From: Erinaceus europaeus
Lineage: Eukaryota > Chordata > Mammalia > Eulipotyphla > Erinaceidae
Direction: 5' to 3'
DNA length: 64,000 nt
Assembly (NCBI RefSeq): GCF_950295315.1
Contig: NC_080172.1
Location: 75,877,577 to 75,941,576, forward strand
This document shows, piece after piece, positions 1 through 11,245 of this stretch. Within the stretch, counting starts at the first letter, position 1, and each line of letters starts with the position of its first letter. Position numbers and translations under genes: made by a program. Under the pieces are notes generated by a model. It did not search any database and was not told the origin of the DNA. It saw only the letters and a list, made by a program, of their open reading frames with translations.

Positions 1-126
1 CTCCCCCTCTGTCTTCCCCTCCTCTCTCCATTTCTCTCTGTCCTATCCAACAACGACAACATCAATAACAACAACAATAACTATAACAACAAAAAACAAC
101 AAGGGCAAGAAAAGGGAAAAAAAACT
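1..126 (+). mobile_element. SINE A, 3' part (cut by window edge)
   Basis: The CT-rich body (CCATTTCTCTCTGTCCTATC) followed by AAC/AAT-rich tail and AAGGGCAAGAAAAGGGAAA is the 3' end of a family A hedgehog SINE. The head lies before position 1. Confidence 0.9.
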
Positions 127-305
127 ATGCTGAGATACCATCTTACACCTGAGAGAAGGGCTGACATCAACACACCAGGAAAGGACAGGTGTTGGAGAGG
201 TTGTGGAGAAAAAGGAACTCTGCTTCACTGCTGGTAGGAAAGCAAATTGGCACAGCCCCCTTGCAAGACTACATGGAGAGTCCTTAAAAAAATAAATAAA
301 AATGA

Positions 306-645
306 GGGAGCTGGGCAGTAGTACAGTGGGTTAAGTGCACATGTCAAGAAGCGCAAAGACGGGTGTAAGGATCCGGGTTGGAGCCTTTGGCTCTCCACCT
401 GCAAGGGGGTGGTTTCACAAGTGGTGAAGCAGGTCTACAGGTGTCTATCTTTGTCTGTCCCTCTCTGTCTTCCCCTCCTCTCTCAATTTCTCTCTTTCCT
501 ATCCACCAACAACAGCAATAACAATAATAACAACAAGGGCAACAAAAATGGGGAAAAAATGGCCTCCAGGAGCAGTGGATTTGTGGTGCAGGCACCGAGC
601 CCCAGTGATAACCCTGGAGGCAAAATAAATAAATAAATAAATAAA
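306..645 (+). mobile_element. SINE A, long form
   Basis: tRNA-like head (AGCTGGGCAGTAGTACAGTGG), CT-rich body, AAC/AAT stretch, then the extra 3' module ending CCTGGAGGCAAAATAAATAA. It is inserted into the L1 at 128-1245, with A-rich sequence similar on both sides. Confidence 0.9.
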
Positions 646-1000
646 TGAAATTACCTTATGAGCCAGCAATAGTGCTATTAGGCATTTATCCAGTGGACAA
701 TCAAGCACTAATTTGAAGGGACATGTGCACTCCTATTTTCATAGATGCCTTATTCACAATAGCCAAAGAGTGGAAGCAGCCTAAATGTCCATCAACGGAA
801 AACTGGCTAAAGAAGTTATGGGATATATATCTCATGGAATAATACTCTACAATCAAAAAAGATGATATTGTGTCCTTTGGGACAAAATGGATGGAACTGG
901 AGGTGATTATACTGAGCAAAATAAGTAAAGAGATGAAAGACAATAATTACCAGATGGTTTCATATATGAAATCTAGAAATCTGATTTACATGAACTTGAA

Positions 1001-1061
1001 GAAAGAAAGGAAGGAAGGAAGAAAGGAAAGAAGGAAGGAAGGAAGGAAGGAAGAAAGGAAA
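1001..1061. repeat. (GGAA/GAAA)n microsatellite
   Basis: Imperfect run of GGAA and GAAA units inside the L1 3' region. Confidence 0.9.
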
Positions 1062-1245
1062 GATGGACCCAAACAAAACAGAAGCAAGCAAACTGTAAAA
1101 TTTAGGAGTTCTTTGTAAGCTTTGTAATCTTTGTAAGCTGGGAGGGTGGGGTATGGAACCTTGGTGGTGGGTGTAGTGTGGAAGTATACATTGTAATCTT
1201 ACCATCTTATAACAAAACTTAATAACAAAAAAATTTAAAAAGAAA

Positions 1246-1807
1246 GAAATATATATAACAGATTAAATGCTAGTGCTTATATGAAAAAATCAAGTTGCGC
1301 CCTATCAGGTCAGAAATTATGGTTACTTGTAATGGCTACATAATGAGCTTATCATGTTTAGATGAATGGCATAAATATTTTAATTATATACTTTAATTTT
1401 TAGTATAATACCCCATCAGCTGAAACTCACATAATAAAAGATCTTTTGGAGTTCTAATTAATTTTGAAGAGTGTTAGAGGGCCTTGAGACTATTTTGAGA
1501 ACTCTTGCTTGAATACACTTAAACTGCTCATTTTATATAATGTTGATCCAGGCATAAAACTGGCATCAAATATGGAGTAGACAGAAAAACACAGAGAGGG
1601 GCATTTTTATGAATAAACGTCTATAACCAAAACACCAATGTTTGTTAGATATCGGGAAACTAAGAACAATAAAAAAAAAATAAAACAACTTCTTCATTGT
1701 GAGGAAGTTGATTGGGACCTACTATCCAAACATTCAAATCATTCTACTCTGGAGTTTTTATCTTACAGAAATTCTCCCACGAATGTTAGATCACAATGTG
1801 CGTGGAA
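1246..1807. other. Unassigned AT-rich intronic DNA
   Basis: No recognised repeat, exon or tRNA-like box. AT-rich with short A runs near 1670. Confidence 0.5.
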
Positions 1808-1948
1808 GGCTGGCAAAAGAGCTCAGTCGGATAGTGTGTTGCTTAGCTGGATTCAAGACGCAGGTTTGAGATTGAGCCCTACTACCTTGGAGGAAGTTTT
1901 GATGCTTTTCCCCTCTCCCTCTCCTGCTCTTTCTTCATCTCTGAAAAA
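1808..1948 (+). mobile_element. SINE E, diverged
   Basis: GGCTGGCAAAAGAGCTCAGTCGGATAGTGTG-type head with GGTTTGAGATTGAGCC where box B should be, then CT-rich sequence and an A run. Similar to the better copies at 41060 and 63655. Confidence 0.6.
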
Positions 1949-2006
1949 ATTCAGCTTGCACTGGTAAAGTCCAAAAGATGACGCCCCCCCCCCCAAAAAA
2001 AAGCAC

Positions 2007-2745
2007 ATGAATGGAGCATCACAAGTGATAGCAATGCTATCTTTCCAGGACTGTGCCTCACTCAGCCCCCTCTCACATGCCCCCATCCCAAATCCAGTCC
2101 ACCACAAAATCCCACATGCAGAATCTCCCTTCTTTACCACCTCTCCTGCCATCACAGATACAAACCTCCTTCCTCCCTCATTAGGACAAATACACCTGGC
2201 TTCCCAACTGGTTCCCCTCCTTCTGCCCTTGCCCCCTCTGATCTGCTAGCTACCGGGAAGCCAAAAGTGACTCTGAAGTATCTGCACATGTCACTCTGTC
2301 AAGCCCAATGCAATCTACTTCTCTCCTTTGATCTCTTTCTCATATCACCACCTACTGATCTCACTGAAGTCTCTCCCTCCACCCCTGATGGACTCACTGT
2401 TGCTCTAGCTTCATAGTCTTGCCTTGTCCTTTTCCCATGGGATGATCTGCCCCTCCACTAAAAAGCCACTTTCTTAGTGAAGCCTTCCCTGGTTACTCCA
2501 TTTAAAATTTAAGACTCCCATGCCTCAACATTCCAGTCCCTTTCCTGGATGAGGCTTTCCTATTTAGCTCACATCACTGCCTGGCACAGTTTTGTCTTTC
2601 TGGTTTTTCTCACTTCTCCACCCCAGAGGATACACTCCCTGGGGTGGGGGTGGGGGGCTTTGTTTTGTTCACTGCTGTATTCTCAGTTCTTGGAAAAGAG
2701 TGGCCAGCAGATGACAGATACTCCATAAGTATCTGATACATCACT
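2007..2745 (+). mobile_element. L2-like ancient LINE 3' end
   Basis: Contains GAAGCCTTCCCTGGTTACTC, then TTTGTTTTGTTCACTGCTGT and CAGTTCTTGGAA, the order seen in old mammalian L2 3' ends. The pyrimidine-rich part from 2007 also resembles this repeat (CTGGTTCCCCTCCTTCTGCC). Boundaries are approximate. Confidence 0.55.
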
Positions 2746-2937
2746 AACAAATGGCTGTAAAATAAAAACACTGAAAATCCTCTGGAAAACTTTTAAGAGC
2801 TATTGTACTTGCTTCTGGGAACTTGCATCCTAGGTCATGTGCCTGGCAAAGCGGTGCACTACCCAGTGCCCAACTACCTCTAATGTACATTCATGTCTAG
2901 TGCAAAGCAATAGGCATCTATGTATATTTTCTTTGGC

Positions 2938-2960
2938 AATCAATCAATCAATCAATCAAA
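2938..2960. repeat. (AATC)n short tandem repeat
   Basis: About five to six ATCA units. Confidence 0.9.
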
Positions 2961-3084
2961 CTAACTGTTCCAAAATTCACATTTTGGCTCACTTTTTAGT
3001 TTGACTATGACAGAATTTCCCAAGAACATCAAAGCACTCCTTGTTCTCTTCCCATCTGAGAACCAAGAGAACCCCTACTATCCC

Positions 3085-3235
3085 CTCCTGTCACTACCTC
3101 CTGCTCTAGGCACATACTGCTCCATGCATACAACATTCTCCCCGTCAGTCTTTAACTTGCCAGGGATTGAACTCAGGGCTTCAGGTATGCAAGTCCTGTG
3201 CTCTACCTGCTAAGCCACCTTGCAGAGAGTTCCAA
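3085..3235 (-). mobile_element. Diverged C-like SINE
   Basis: Minus-strand reading gives GGTGGCTTAGCAGGTAGAGC and then a box-B-like GAGTTCAATCCCTGGC. No clear tail or duplication. Confidence 0.5.
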
Positions 3236-3519
3236 GAAAACTTCTCAGTTATCACTGACAAAACTAAATCAGTGCCAACCTACCTACAAAATCTACATAC
3301 AGTACCACATTACCTTAGAGAGCTTTTTGTCCAACCTTGCTAGGCAATTAGTTCTAATAAAATGCATTGACAGTTTTACTCTGACTCTAAATGAAGCCAA
3401 TGTAAGTGAGTTTGCCCTTTCTCTATACTGTGAACATAATCTGTAGTTTTGAAGTTGCAACATAATGCCACAGTATACAATTACACTTATTGATAGAGCT
3501 CCAGGAACAGGGATAGACA

Positions 3520-3631
3520 GTCAAAACGACTGCCACCTCTCCAGATTCAAAGGAGGTCTCGAAACTTTACATCAGGCTCAACCTGACGCTGTTAACTGGC
3601 TACGGAAGAAGGGCAAACGCTAGAAGAAGAA
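3520..3631 (+). mobile_element. Vingi LINE fragment 1 (112 bp, 3' end)
   Basis: Matches the last ~110 bases of the Vingi frame at 21.5-22.7 kb: GACTGCCACCTCTCCAGATT through GGGCAAACGCTAG. After the TAG stop comes an (AGA)n tail. An 8-bp TSD, GATAGACA, lies at 3512-3519 and 3632-3639. It has a 2-base insertion near the 5' junction relative to the longer copy. A severely 5'-truncated, young-looking insertion. Confidence 0.88.
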
Positions 3632-3770
3632 GATAGACAAACGCTGTCCTGCTGTAACATATCACTACCACCAGAGGGTAGAGTTTAACAACAAACCATT
3701 TCATACTATAAAGTCTGACCTCTAGGAGTTCAAGAGTTACTGAGACCCTATAGCAGATAATAAGATTAGT

Positions 3771-3912
3771 GGTTCTGAAGGTGGCGCAGTAGATAGGGCA
3801 CTGGATTCTCAAGTATGAGGTTCAGAGTTCAGTCCCCGGCAGCGTATGTTATCAGAGTGATTGATGCCTATCTTTCTCACTAATAAAATCTAAAATAAAT
3901 AATAATATTTTT
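3771..3912 (+). mobile_element. SINE C
   Basis: Head GAAGGTGGCGCAGTAGATAG, box-B-like AGTTCAGTCCCCGGCAGC, then CTATCTTTCTCACTAATAAA and an A/T tail. Confidence 0.8.
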
Positions 3913-3956
3913 CTGAAGACTAGATAGGGTCTGAGTCATAGAGGTTGCCAGAGATT

Positions 3957-4137
3957 TCTTCTTCTTTTATTAATATTTTCGTTGTCACCAGAACTTCATC
4001 ACTTTATCAGACACAACACGGCGGGGCGGGGGGGGGTGGGGGGGAGGATGTGTGGTAGAGGCCAGGCTCAAACATAGGTTACAGGCATGGCAAAGCAAGT
4101 ACACTATCCAGTTGGACTATCCCGTCACCCCCTGAGA
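3957..4137 (-). mobile_element. SINE E with a G-rich run
   Basis: Minus reading: CAACTGGATAGTGTACTTGC then TTTGCCATGCCTGTAACC, as in family E. A G run of about 30 bases (4020-4047) sits in its body. Confidence 0.65.
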
Positions 4138-4679
4138 TACATTTTCAAAAGTGTATTAAATGTACCTCTGCCTAAATGTGTGAGAACTTAAAATATCAGT
4201 GAACCCATGATTTTCATACTGTGGCAAATTGGCCTGAGAAGGCAGTTTGAGGTTAAAGAATTTAACTAAAGAATTAGAATTAGAATTTAACTAAAGAATT
4301 TCTAGAAAACTTTGAGAGATGTCTTACATTTTCCTGGAAACAAAGATATTTGGGGAGGGGAACCCTTTGTTCTTTCCTCAATTTAAATGCTTTTCCACAT
4401 CTGGTTGAATGTAGCCATCAGACAGTCACTAAATTTTCACAAAAAGGCTGAGAAAAGGTGCCTGTGCTCAGAACTCCTATTCTAGTGAGAAGTTGAGAGG
4501 GTGGGGGCTAGGGGGAGGTCAGGTGCTATGAGAACAATAAACAGAAATGAGATAATGGTGAGGGTGGGCTGCATTTTAGCCAGGAGGGCAGGGAGGTCTT
4601 TCTAAGGCAGAGAAACTAGAGTGGCAATTGCGAAACTAGAATAGCAGCTCCCCTTTACCCCCACCCGTTTCCCTTTCTG
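4138..4679. other. Old repeat remnants and unassigned DNA
   Basis: 4440-4620 resembles an old dispersed mammalian repeat (AACAATAAACAGAAATGAGA; GGGAGGTCTTTCTAAGGCAG). 4138-4440 shows only a short internal duplication of AATTTAACTAAAGAATT. Confidence 0.4.
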
Positions 4680-4995
4680 CAGTTTCAGTGTCCTGTGGTC
4701 AGATGTGGTCTTCACTGGTGGTCTGAAAAAACTGTGTGCCATATATCGAGAGAGACCACAGTCACAGGGCTATCGTGACACAATATTGCTGTAACTATTA
4801 AATTAGTTACTGTTATGTATTCATTACGGTTATTCTTACTATACCTAATTCATAAATGAAACTTTACTATAGGTATGTATATGCAGGGAAAAACCGGTCT
4901 ACACAAGGTTCATTACCACCTGTGATTCCAGACATCCACTGGTGGGAGGGGAGTATCCTGGACTGTATCCCTTGTGGATAAGAGAGAACCACTGC
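4680..4995. mobile_element. Tigger-like DNA transposon fossil
   Basis: Contains AATTCATAAATGAAACTTTA and ATAGGTATGTATATGCAGGG, then ends GGATAAGAGAGAACCACTG at 4977-4995. The reverse complement of that end is a CAGTGGTTCTCTCTTATCC terminus of the pogo/Tigger style. No transposase frame, so it is a non-autonomous remnant. The left end is not clearly defined. Confidence 0.5.
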
Positions 4996-5110
4996 ATTTA
5001 TTGTGTGCTACCTACATGCCAGACACTGTACTAATAGTTTCACATGTATTACCTTATTCAATCCCTACACTCTCCCTCTTATTGCTGAGGAAATCAAGAA
5101 TTTCAGAAAC
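4996..5110 (-). mobile_element. MIR SINE remnant
   Basis: TTATTGTGTGCTACCTACATGCC-type start, then ACACTGTACTAATAG, TTATTCAATCCC and TTGCTGAGGAAATCAAG follow the inverted MIR order. Confidence 0.75.
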
Positions 5111-5219
5111 TTGCATCTATCAACCTGAGCCCACCCGATCTCCTTAGCTGAGCAGGGTTGGGCCTGGTGAGTAGTAGCCTCCCTAAATCACATGACCAAA
5201 AAATGGCTGCTTTGCCTGT

Positions 5220-5965
5220 GTTGGACTTCTAGGGCTGTTGTGACACCACAAACTCAGTGTTCCAAAGTCTAGGACTCCTAAATCGAGTGTCAACAGGCCA
5301 CACATTCTCTACAGACTCAGAAGAGAGCCCTTCTTGTCTTCTCCTAATTTGTTAGTTATTGGCCATCACAGAGGCTCTCTAGTTACAGAGGAATCACCTC
5401 AATCTCTGCCCTCCGTGCCACATGACATTCTCCCCACATCTGTGTCTCCATGACCACAGTCTAATCTTCTGGTTTTTTTTAAATTTATTTATTTATTCCC
5501 TTTTGTTGCCTTTGTTGTTTTAATGCTGTAGTTGTTGTTGTTCTTGATGTCGTCATTATTGGATAGGACAGAGAGAAATGGAGAGAGGAGGGGAAGACAG
5601 AGAGGGGGAGAGAAAGACAGACACCTGCAGACCTGCTTCACTGCTTGTGAAGCTACTCCCCTGCAGGTGGGGAGCCAGGGGCTTGAACCAGGATCCTTAC
5701 ACCGGTCCTTGCGTTTTGCACCATATGTGCTTAACCCACTATGCTACCGCCCGACTCCCCACAGTCCAATCTTCTTATAAAGACAGCAGTTATTGGACCA
5801 GGGTCCACCCTAATCTACTTAGGACCTTATTATATCTATAGAGACTATTTCCAAACAAGGTTGGAATCACATGTACTGGTGCTCTTAGGCTTCAAACATC
5901 ACTTTTTGCCAAGGTGCAATTCAACACATACAAGTTTACCAGGCACACACTTCAATTCACTCAAT
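5220..5965 (-). mobile_element. Ancient mammalian repeat, split by a SINE
   Basis: GGGCTGTTGTGACACCACAAAC, then ATCTCTGCCCTCC and, after the SINE, TATAAAGACAGCAGTTATTGG, TCCACCCTAATCTACTTAGG and ATTTCCAAACAAGGTTGGAA. This order is a widespread old mammalian repeat whose family name I do not assign. The strand is uncertain. Confidence 0.5.
5471..5758 (-). mobile_element. SINE A
   Basis: Inverted family A element running from the T-rich tail to GCTACCGCCCGACTCCC. A 17-bp TSD with one mismatch, CCACAGTCTAATCTTCT, lies at 5454-5470 and 5759-5775. Confidence 0.95.
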
Positions 5966-6140
5966 TATCCTACGTAAGAACATTCTAGGCCAAGGGGAAG
6001 CAAAGACCATGGGGCAGTAGTGGAGGTCAGCGGGAGGTAAGGGTATACAGATATAGACAGTCTATGTGGAAAGGGCTCAGAGGCTACTTACAGAGCAAAA
6101 CCCAGCCAGAAGCCACAGTACATATTCTTGTTTACGTTTA

Positions 6141-6438
6141 TTTTATTTTATTTTTAATATTTATTTATTTTCCCTTTTGTTGCCCTTGTTTTTCACTGTT
6201 GTTGCAGTTATTATTGTTGTTGTTATTGATGTTGTCATCATTGGATAGGACAGAGAGAAATGGAGAGAGGAGGGAAGACAGAGAGGGGGAGAGAAAGATA
6301 GACACCTGCAGACCTGCTTCAACACCTGTGAAGCGACTCCCCTGCAGGTGGGGAGCCGGGGGCTCAAACCAGGATCCTTACATTGGTCTTTGTGCTTTGC
6401 GCCACGTGCACTTAACCACTGCACTACCGCCCGACTCC
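6141..6438 (-). mobile_element. SINE A
   Basis: Inverted element ending CACTACCGCCCGACTCC. A 14-bp TSD with one mismatch, CTTGTTTACGTTTA, lies at 6127-6140 and 6439-6452. Confidence 0.95.
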
Positions 6439-6926
6439 CTTGTTTATGTTTATTATGTTTTATTCTTATTTATGTTTATTTCTAGTCTCTTAAACTGTCT
6501 AGGATTTCAGAAGAGTCCATTTCCCCCAAACCTGCAGCACAGAAGATGATGGGACCTTGGCTTAATTCCACTCACAGCTAAGACCTAGAACACCTCCAAG
6601 TGGCAATTTCAGGATCTAACTTTAATTCAGTCACTATGAGAAAGCCCAAGGGAATTCACTTCTGGCCCAGAATATAGACTCATCCCAGGCTGCACTGGCA
6701 GAGCAGTATCTGACCTGAATTATCCAAATCACAGGCAAGCACAACCAGATACATGTTGTCTGCTCACACCTGTTCACCCAGCAGCACTGCAGGTGCAAGA
6801 CAGAGAGGAAGATGGGACAGGTGCAGGGAAGAGTTGTGTGAGGGCACATGGTTCTATCCCAACAGATGGTGAGGTGCACCCAGACTGTGAATGTGGCAAA
6901 GCATCCTCTCTGTAGTGGTCAAAGAT
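6439..6926. other. Unassigned intronic DNA
   Basis: Moderate GC. No repeat, splice-bounded frame or RNA gene recognised. Confidence 0.45.
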
Positions 6927-6935
6927 CACACAACT

Positions 6936-7222
6936 GGGGGTCAGGCAGTGGAGCACCGGGTTAAGCGCATATAGTATGAAGCGCAAGGATCCCGGTTCAA
7001 GCCCCTGGCTCCCCACCTGCACTTCACAAGCAGTGAAGCAAGTCTGCAGGTATCTATCTTTCTCTCTATCTCCCCTCTCCTCTCAATTTCTCTCTATCCT
7101 ATCTAATAAAATGGGGGGGGGGGTCCTCCAGGAACAGTGGATTTGTAGTGCAGGCACTGAGCCCCAGTGATAACCCTGGAGGCAAAAAAAAAAAAAAAAG
7201 AAACAATAATACAAAAAAAGAG
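6936..7222 (+). mobile_element. SINE A, long 3' module but lacking the AAC/AAT block
   Basis: Family A head and CT body run directly into a G run and the GGAACAGTGGATTTGTAGTG module, ending in poly(A). TSD CACACAACT at 6927-6935 and 7223-7231. Confidence 0.9.
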
Positions 7223-7231
7223 CACACAACT

Positions 7232-8050
7232 AACAAAAGGCCAAGGTTGCATCAGGAAATGCCAGCATGTAAAGGGAACTTTTGTTCAAAGTCTGTGATT
7301 ATTGGGAGTGAAACAGGGACAGCAAATTTTGATCAGGGTCAGCAGACCTTTTCTCTAAAGGACCATACAGTAAATATCTCAGGCTTTGCTGCCCCTTTTT
7401 CTACAAATATTTCACCCTCCATTTTAAGGCAATGAATAGGTGTGGCTATTTCAACTGAGCTCACCTAGACACAAAAATCTTATAATTTTCATATTCTCTA
7501 GGTTTTTCAGAAAAACCATTATGATATTAGCTCTATTTTCCAGCTCCCTGATTGTCCTGTTGAATTAATTTAATGTCATTGTGGTAATAAGGTCTCTAAT
7601 TAGAAATCTCCTTTCCTCCTCTAAAATGCTCCTGGGTTTTGGCTAGCTGGCAGGTACCCTGTGAACTCTAGACTCCAGCTTGCTCTGCCATACTCCTCCA
7701 TTTAAGTTTCTCCAGGAACTGTCAACTCATCTAATAAAAGAGCTCTTAATTCTATCTCTAAATGGTCTGGAGCACTTGCTCTGGCTTTCCATTCCCACTG
7801 TTGCCATCTAAGGTTAAGCTTTAGATAACACTTCCCATCTATCCCTGCCTGAACTGTTGCTGACACATGGCAAATACTCAGGTCTACCTCTTGAATGAGC
7901 CACTGCGTTCACACTCGCACAAGCTCAGCACTTTTTCCATCTGATCAGAAATCCAGCCTCATTGATAGGGTCTGTAAACCTACAACCACAGGAGAGCCAT
8001 TTCAGCCTCTCTTCCTGATACGTACCCATCTCAAACCTGAAAATTTCTCC
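7232..8050. other. Unassigned intronic DNA
   Basis: No confident repeat. 7640-7880 vaguely resembles an old dispersed element. No exon supported. Confidence 0.4.
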
Positions 8051-8152
8051 AGGGGGGTTGGGTGGTGTCACACCCAGATAAGCACACATAGTACTAAGTG
8101 CAAGGACCAGGCCTAGGATCTGGGTTCGAGCTCCTGGTTTCCCACCTGCATG

Positions 8153-8440
8153 AGGGAGTCAGGCAGTAGCGCAGCGGGTTAAGTGCACATGGCGCAAAGC
8201 GAAAAGGACCACCGTAAGGATCCCAGTTCAAGTCCCTGGCTCAGCTTCCAACCTGTAGGGGAGTCGCTTCACAATGGTGAAGCAGGTCTGCAGGTGTCGT
8301 ATCTTTCTCTCCTCCCTGTCTTCCCCTCCTCTCTCCATTACTCTCTGTCCTAACCAACAAGGATGACATCAATAACAACAACAATAATAAAAAACAATAA
8401 GGGCAATAAAAGGGAAAATAAATATAAATTTTTTTTTAAA
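8153..8440 (+). mobile_element. SINE A nested in a SINE B-like element
   Basis: Complete head (GTCAGGCAGTAGCGCAGCGG) to the AATAAA-rich tail. Its insertion splits the host SINE after the CCCACCTGCATG segment. Confidence 0.9.
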
Positions 8441-8604
8441 AAGTCTACAGGTGTCTATCTTTCTCCTTCCCTTTCTCCCTCCCCTCCCCTCTCATTTTCT
8501 CTGTCCTGTCCAATTAAAAAAAAAAAAATGCCACCAAGAGCAGTAGATTCATAGTGCAGGCATCGAGCCCCAGCTATAATCCTGGAGGCAAAAGAAGAAA
8601 GATA

Positions 8605-8657
8605 GAAAGGAAGGAAGGAAGGAAGGAAGGAAGGAAGGAAGGAAGGAAGGAAGGAAA
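8605..8657. repeat. (GGAA)n microsatellite
   Basis: About 12 GGAA units grown from the tail of the preceding SINE. Confidence 0.95.
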
Positions 8658-8699
8658 GGAGAAAGGAAATTTCTCCTACTGAGATGGCAGTACATAAAG

Positions 8700-8845
8700 A
8701 CTGAAATATAATAATGTTCTGGGGGGGAGTAGATTATGAGAAAGAGAGTCAGAGTATCATGGTGGCACATGCATTGTCACAGATCAAACTCAACACCTGA
8801 AGCCTTCCAGCTGAGCTCTCTACCCACTACACCTTCTCCTAGACT
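8700..8845 (-). mobile_element. SINE C, diverged
   Basis: AGAGTATCATGGTGGCACAT, ATCAAACTCAACACCTGAAG and CTACCCACTACACC match the inverted C order. Confidence 0.65.
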
Positions 8846-8918
8846 TTAGGTTGCTCTCTAAAAGTCACACTTGCTGAGGTGAAATTCGCATACAGTCATT
8901 CTTATTAAGAGTTCTATG

Positions 8919-9216
8919 GGGAGTCAGGTGGTAATGCAGCAGGTACTTAAGTGCACGTGATACAAAGCACAAGGACTGGTGTAAGGATCTTGGTTTGAGC
9001 CTCCAGCTCCCCACCTGCAGCAGGGGTCGCTTCACAAGCGGTGACGCAGGTCTGCAGGTGTCTATCTTTCTCTCCCCGTCTTCCCCTCCTCTCTCCATTT
9101 CTCTCTGTCCTAACAATGAAGACATCAGCAACAACAATAATAACTACAACAATAATAAAAAAAAAACATGGGCAACAAGAGGGAAAATAAATAAAATATT
9201 TTTAAAAAATTTTTAA
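8919..9216 (+). mobile_element. SINE A
   Basis: Head GGAGTCAGGTGGTAATGCAG to A-rich tail. 12-bp TSD AAGAGTTCTATG at 8907-8918 and 9217-9228, with no mismatch. Confidence 0.95.
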
Positions 9217-9228
9217 AAGAGTTCTATG

Positions 9229-10264
9229 AACTTTGAAACAGCCATAGTGGCTAACTACCATAGCAGTTAAGGTATTTCTAGCACTTCAAAAGTTTTTTCG
9301 TTTCCTTTTACAGTCTACCACTTCCCCCTCCACACAGACCTTTTTTTTTCTGTCACAGTACATTCACATGCATCCAACAGCCATTCCTTTTAATAGGCTG
9401 CACAGTACACCACTACAGTCTGTCTCCTCACCACCTGAAGCACTCTAAGTGGTTTCTACCTTTTGTCAATTATAAAGTAACTGAAAGCTTTTACATATAA
9501 TAGATTTTTAAAGGAGCCCAGCTCATGACACATCTTTCCTTCTAATGAATGACCAACCACATTTTTACAGATCTGAAGAGAAAATTCTTCATTTTTTGTC
9601 TGTCTTCCTTGCCTCAGCATTTGCTTTAAACTGTGAGAACCCTGACACCCCAGCTACATTTGCTGTAAATGTTTTGGGGTGGGGCCAGCGTGGCACAAGT
9701 TACAAGGGATGTTCTCTTCAGCTCCCCATTCAGGGCTGGCAGCACTGGATTTTCTTGCTCCCACGGGGGATGGTGCTGGCTCTATGGATGTGCTCACTCA
9801 GGCAAAATCCTGCAGCGCCAGCCAATCAGGCCATTATGTGGTTCATACGACTTGTTAAAATCTCATGGAATGTACAGCGTGCCATTGTTTTTGTAAGTCC
9901 CTTTCATGACTGTTAGCTGGATAATCCAGAGCAAACTGGCCTGTTTTCCCCACTACAGCAAAAGCCTTCCCTCAGAGACAGCTATTAACCGTGACCATGG
10001 CTGCAGCCATCTTGAGCACAAAGGTGGGGGTGGGGGGGGAGTAGGGGGGCGGGAGAGTCCTGCTGCCCCTCTCCCACCATGGTCTCCCACAGCCAGCACA
10101 CTTATTCTTGGCATTGGAATTCGCATAATTATTCCTCTTTTAATCTGCTGGTGACCTGGTGGAACCCTGGCAACTGTAGAAAAAGGCCTTCCTGAGATCT
10201 GAGCCCGGTTTCTAAGACTCTGAGAAAGAGCATTTTTGGAGAGCTGGCCTCATGAAAGACTGAC
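9229..10264. other. SINE-free intronic DNA, possibly constrained
   Basis: About 1 kb free of the lineage SINEs. Moderate GC with a G-rich run near 10025-10055. 9640-10010 looks non-repetitive and could be a conserved noncoding segment, but no splice-bounded frame was found. Confidence 0.4.
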
Positions 10265-10265
10265 T

Positions 10266-10536
10266 TTTTTTTTTTAATACTTATTTATTCCCTTTTGTTG
10301 CCCCATTTTTATTGTTGTTGTAGTTATTGTTGTTGTAGTTATTGGGTAGCACAGTGAGAAATGGAGAGAGGAGGAGGAAGACAGAGAGAGGGGGAAAGAA
10401 AGATAGACACCTGCAGACCTGCTTCACTACCTGTGAAGGGACTCCCCTGCAGGTGGGGAGCCGAGGGCTCAAAAAGGGATCCTTCCACAGGTCCTTGCCC
10501 TTTGCGCCACATGCACTTAACCCGCTGCACTACTTA
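10266..10536 (-). mobile_element. SINE A
   Basis: Inverted body and head (CCTTTGCGCCACATGCACTT; CCCGCTGCACTAC). Target duplication not clear. Confidence 0.9.
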
Positions 10537-10924
10537 GAATGACTTCTAAGTGGCAATGGGCTCCATGGGTATGCGGAGGGACAGAAGTGGAAGGGTTCTG
10601 AATCCCAATTCTGAGCCTTCTAATCTGCAAGGTGAGCTCAGAAAGGGCAACTCATTTCTGAAAGCTCACAAGTGGGGCTAGCAAGAACCCACCAAAGCTG
10701 ATGACAAAAGAAAGGATATTCTTCCTCTGGGAAGCTGGCTGGGAACAAAAGGCCACATTCCAACTCCACACCCTCTAACTAGTCTCCCAGAGAGTGGGCT
10801 TGGTCTGTGCTTTCCAGAAGTGGGGCTGAGTCTACTACAATGGCTAATCTGAAAGTCAGTCATTCCAAAACTCTTTCCTTGTTCTTGATTATTTTCAGCT
10901 CCTCTTTTAAAGGACGATTTATTT
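10537..10924. other. Unassigned intronic DNA
   Basis: About 390 bp between two SINEs. No repeat or exon recognised. Confidence 0.4.
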
Positions 10925-11233
10925 ACTCATTTTTTTGCCTCCAGGGTTATCGCTGCGGCTTGGTGCCTACACTGCTCCTGGAGGCCATTTTTTCCATTTT
11001 GTTGCCCTTGTTGCTGTTGTTATTGCTGTTGCTGTTGTTGGACAGGACAGAGAGAAATCAAGAGGGGAAGAGGAAGATAAGATACCTGCAGACCTGCTTC
11101 ACCGCTTGTGCAGTGCCCCCCCCCCTCCCCCCGCGCGCAGGTGGGGAGCCGGGGGCTCAAACCAGGATCCTTGGGCTGGTCCTTGTGCTTTGCGCCATGT
11201 GTGTTTAACCAGCTGTGCTACCGCCCAGCCCCC
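10925..11233 (-). mobile_element. SINE A, long form
   Basis: Inverted long form with GCCTCCAGGGTTATCGCTGC at the 3' end and a C-rich expansion at 11106-11136. TSD GACGATTTATTT / GACAATTTATTT at 10913-10924 and 11234-11245. Confidence 0.93.
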
Positions 11234-11245
11234 GACAATTTATTT

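Larger units (their letters stand above)
128..1245 (+). mobile_element. L1 3' end (ORF2 terminus to 3' UTR), split by a SINE
   Basis: Bases 128-296 resemble the end of mammalian L1 ORF2 (GAGATACCATCTTACACCTG; GTTGTGGAGAAAAAGGAACT). The match resumes after the SINE at 646 (ATTCACAATAGCCAAAG; AAATGTCCATCAACGG) and runs to an A-rich end near 1240. Frames are broken. A GGAA-rich simple repeat lies within it. Confidence 0.8.
8052..8657 (+). mobile_element. SINE B-like long element, interrupted
   Basis: Head and box-B part at 8052-8152, body and GAGCAGTAGATTCATAGTGC module at 8441-8604, with a GGAA tail. A SINE A separates the two halves. Confidence 0.8.

Noticed and set aside
302..420. tRNA genes suggested by box A and box B motifs across the window
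   Set aside because: All recognisable boxes lie in SINE heads; none folds into a complete tRNA with acceptor stem at the right spacing.
6064..6549. Open frame of 161 codons (and similar 80-120 codon frames at 20651-20971, 32789-33130, 44048-44398)
   Set aside because: These frames are translations of SINE A in one orientation; the same peptide text recurs at every SINE copy.
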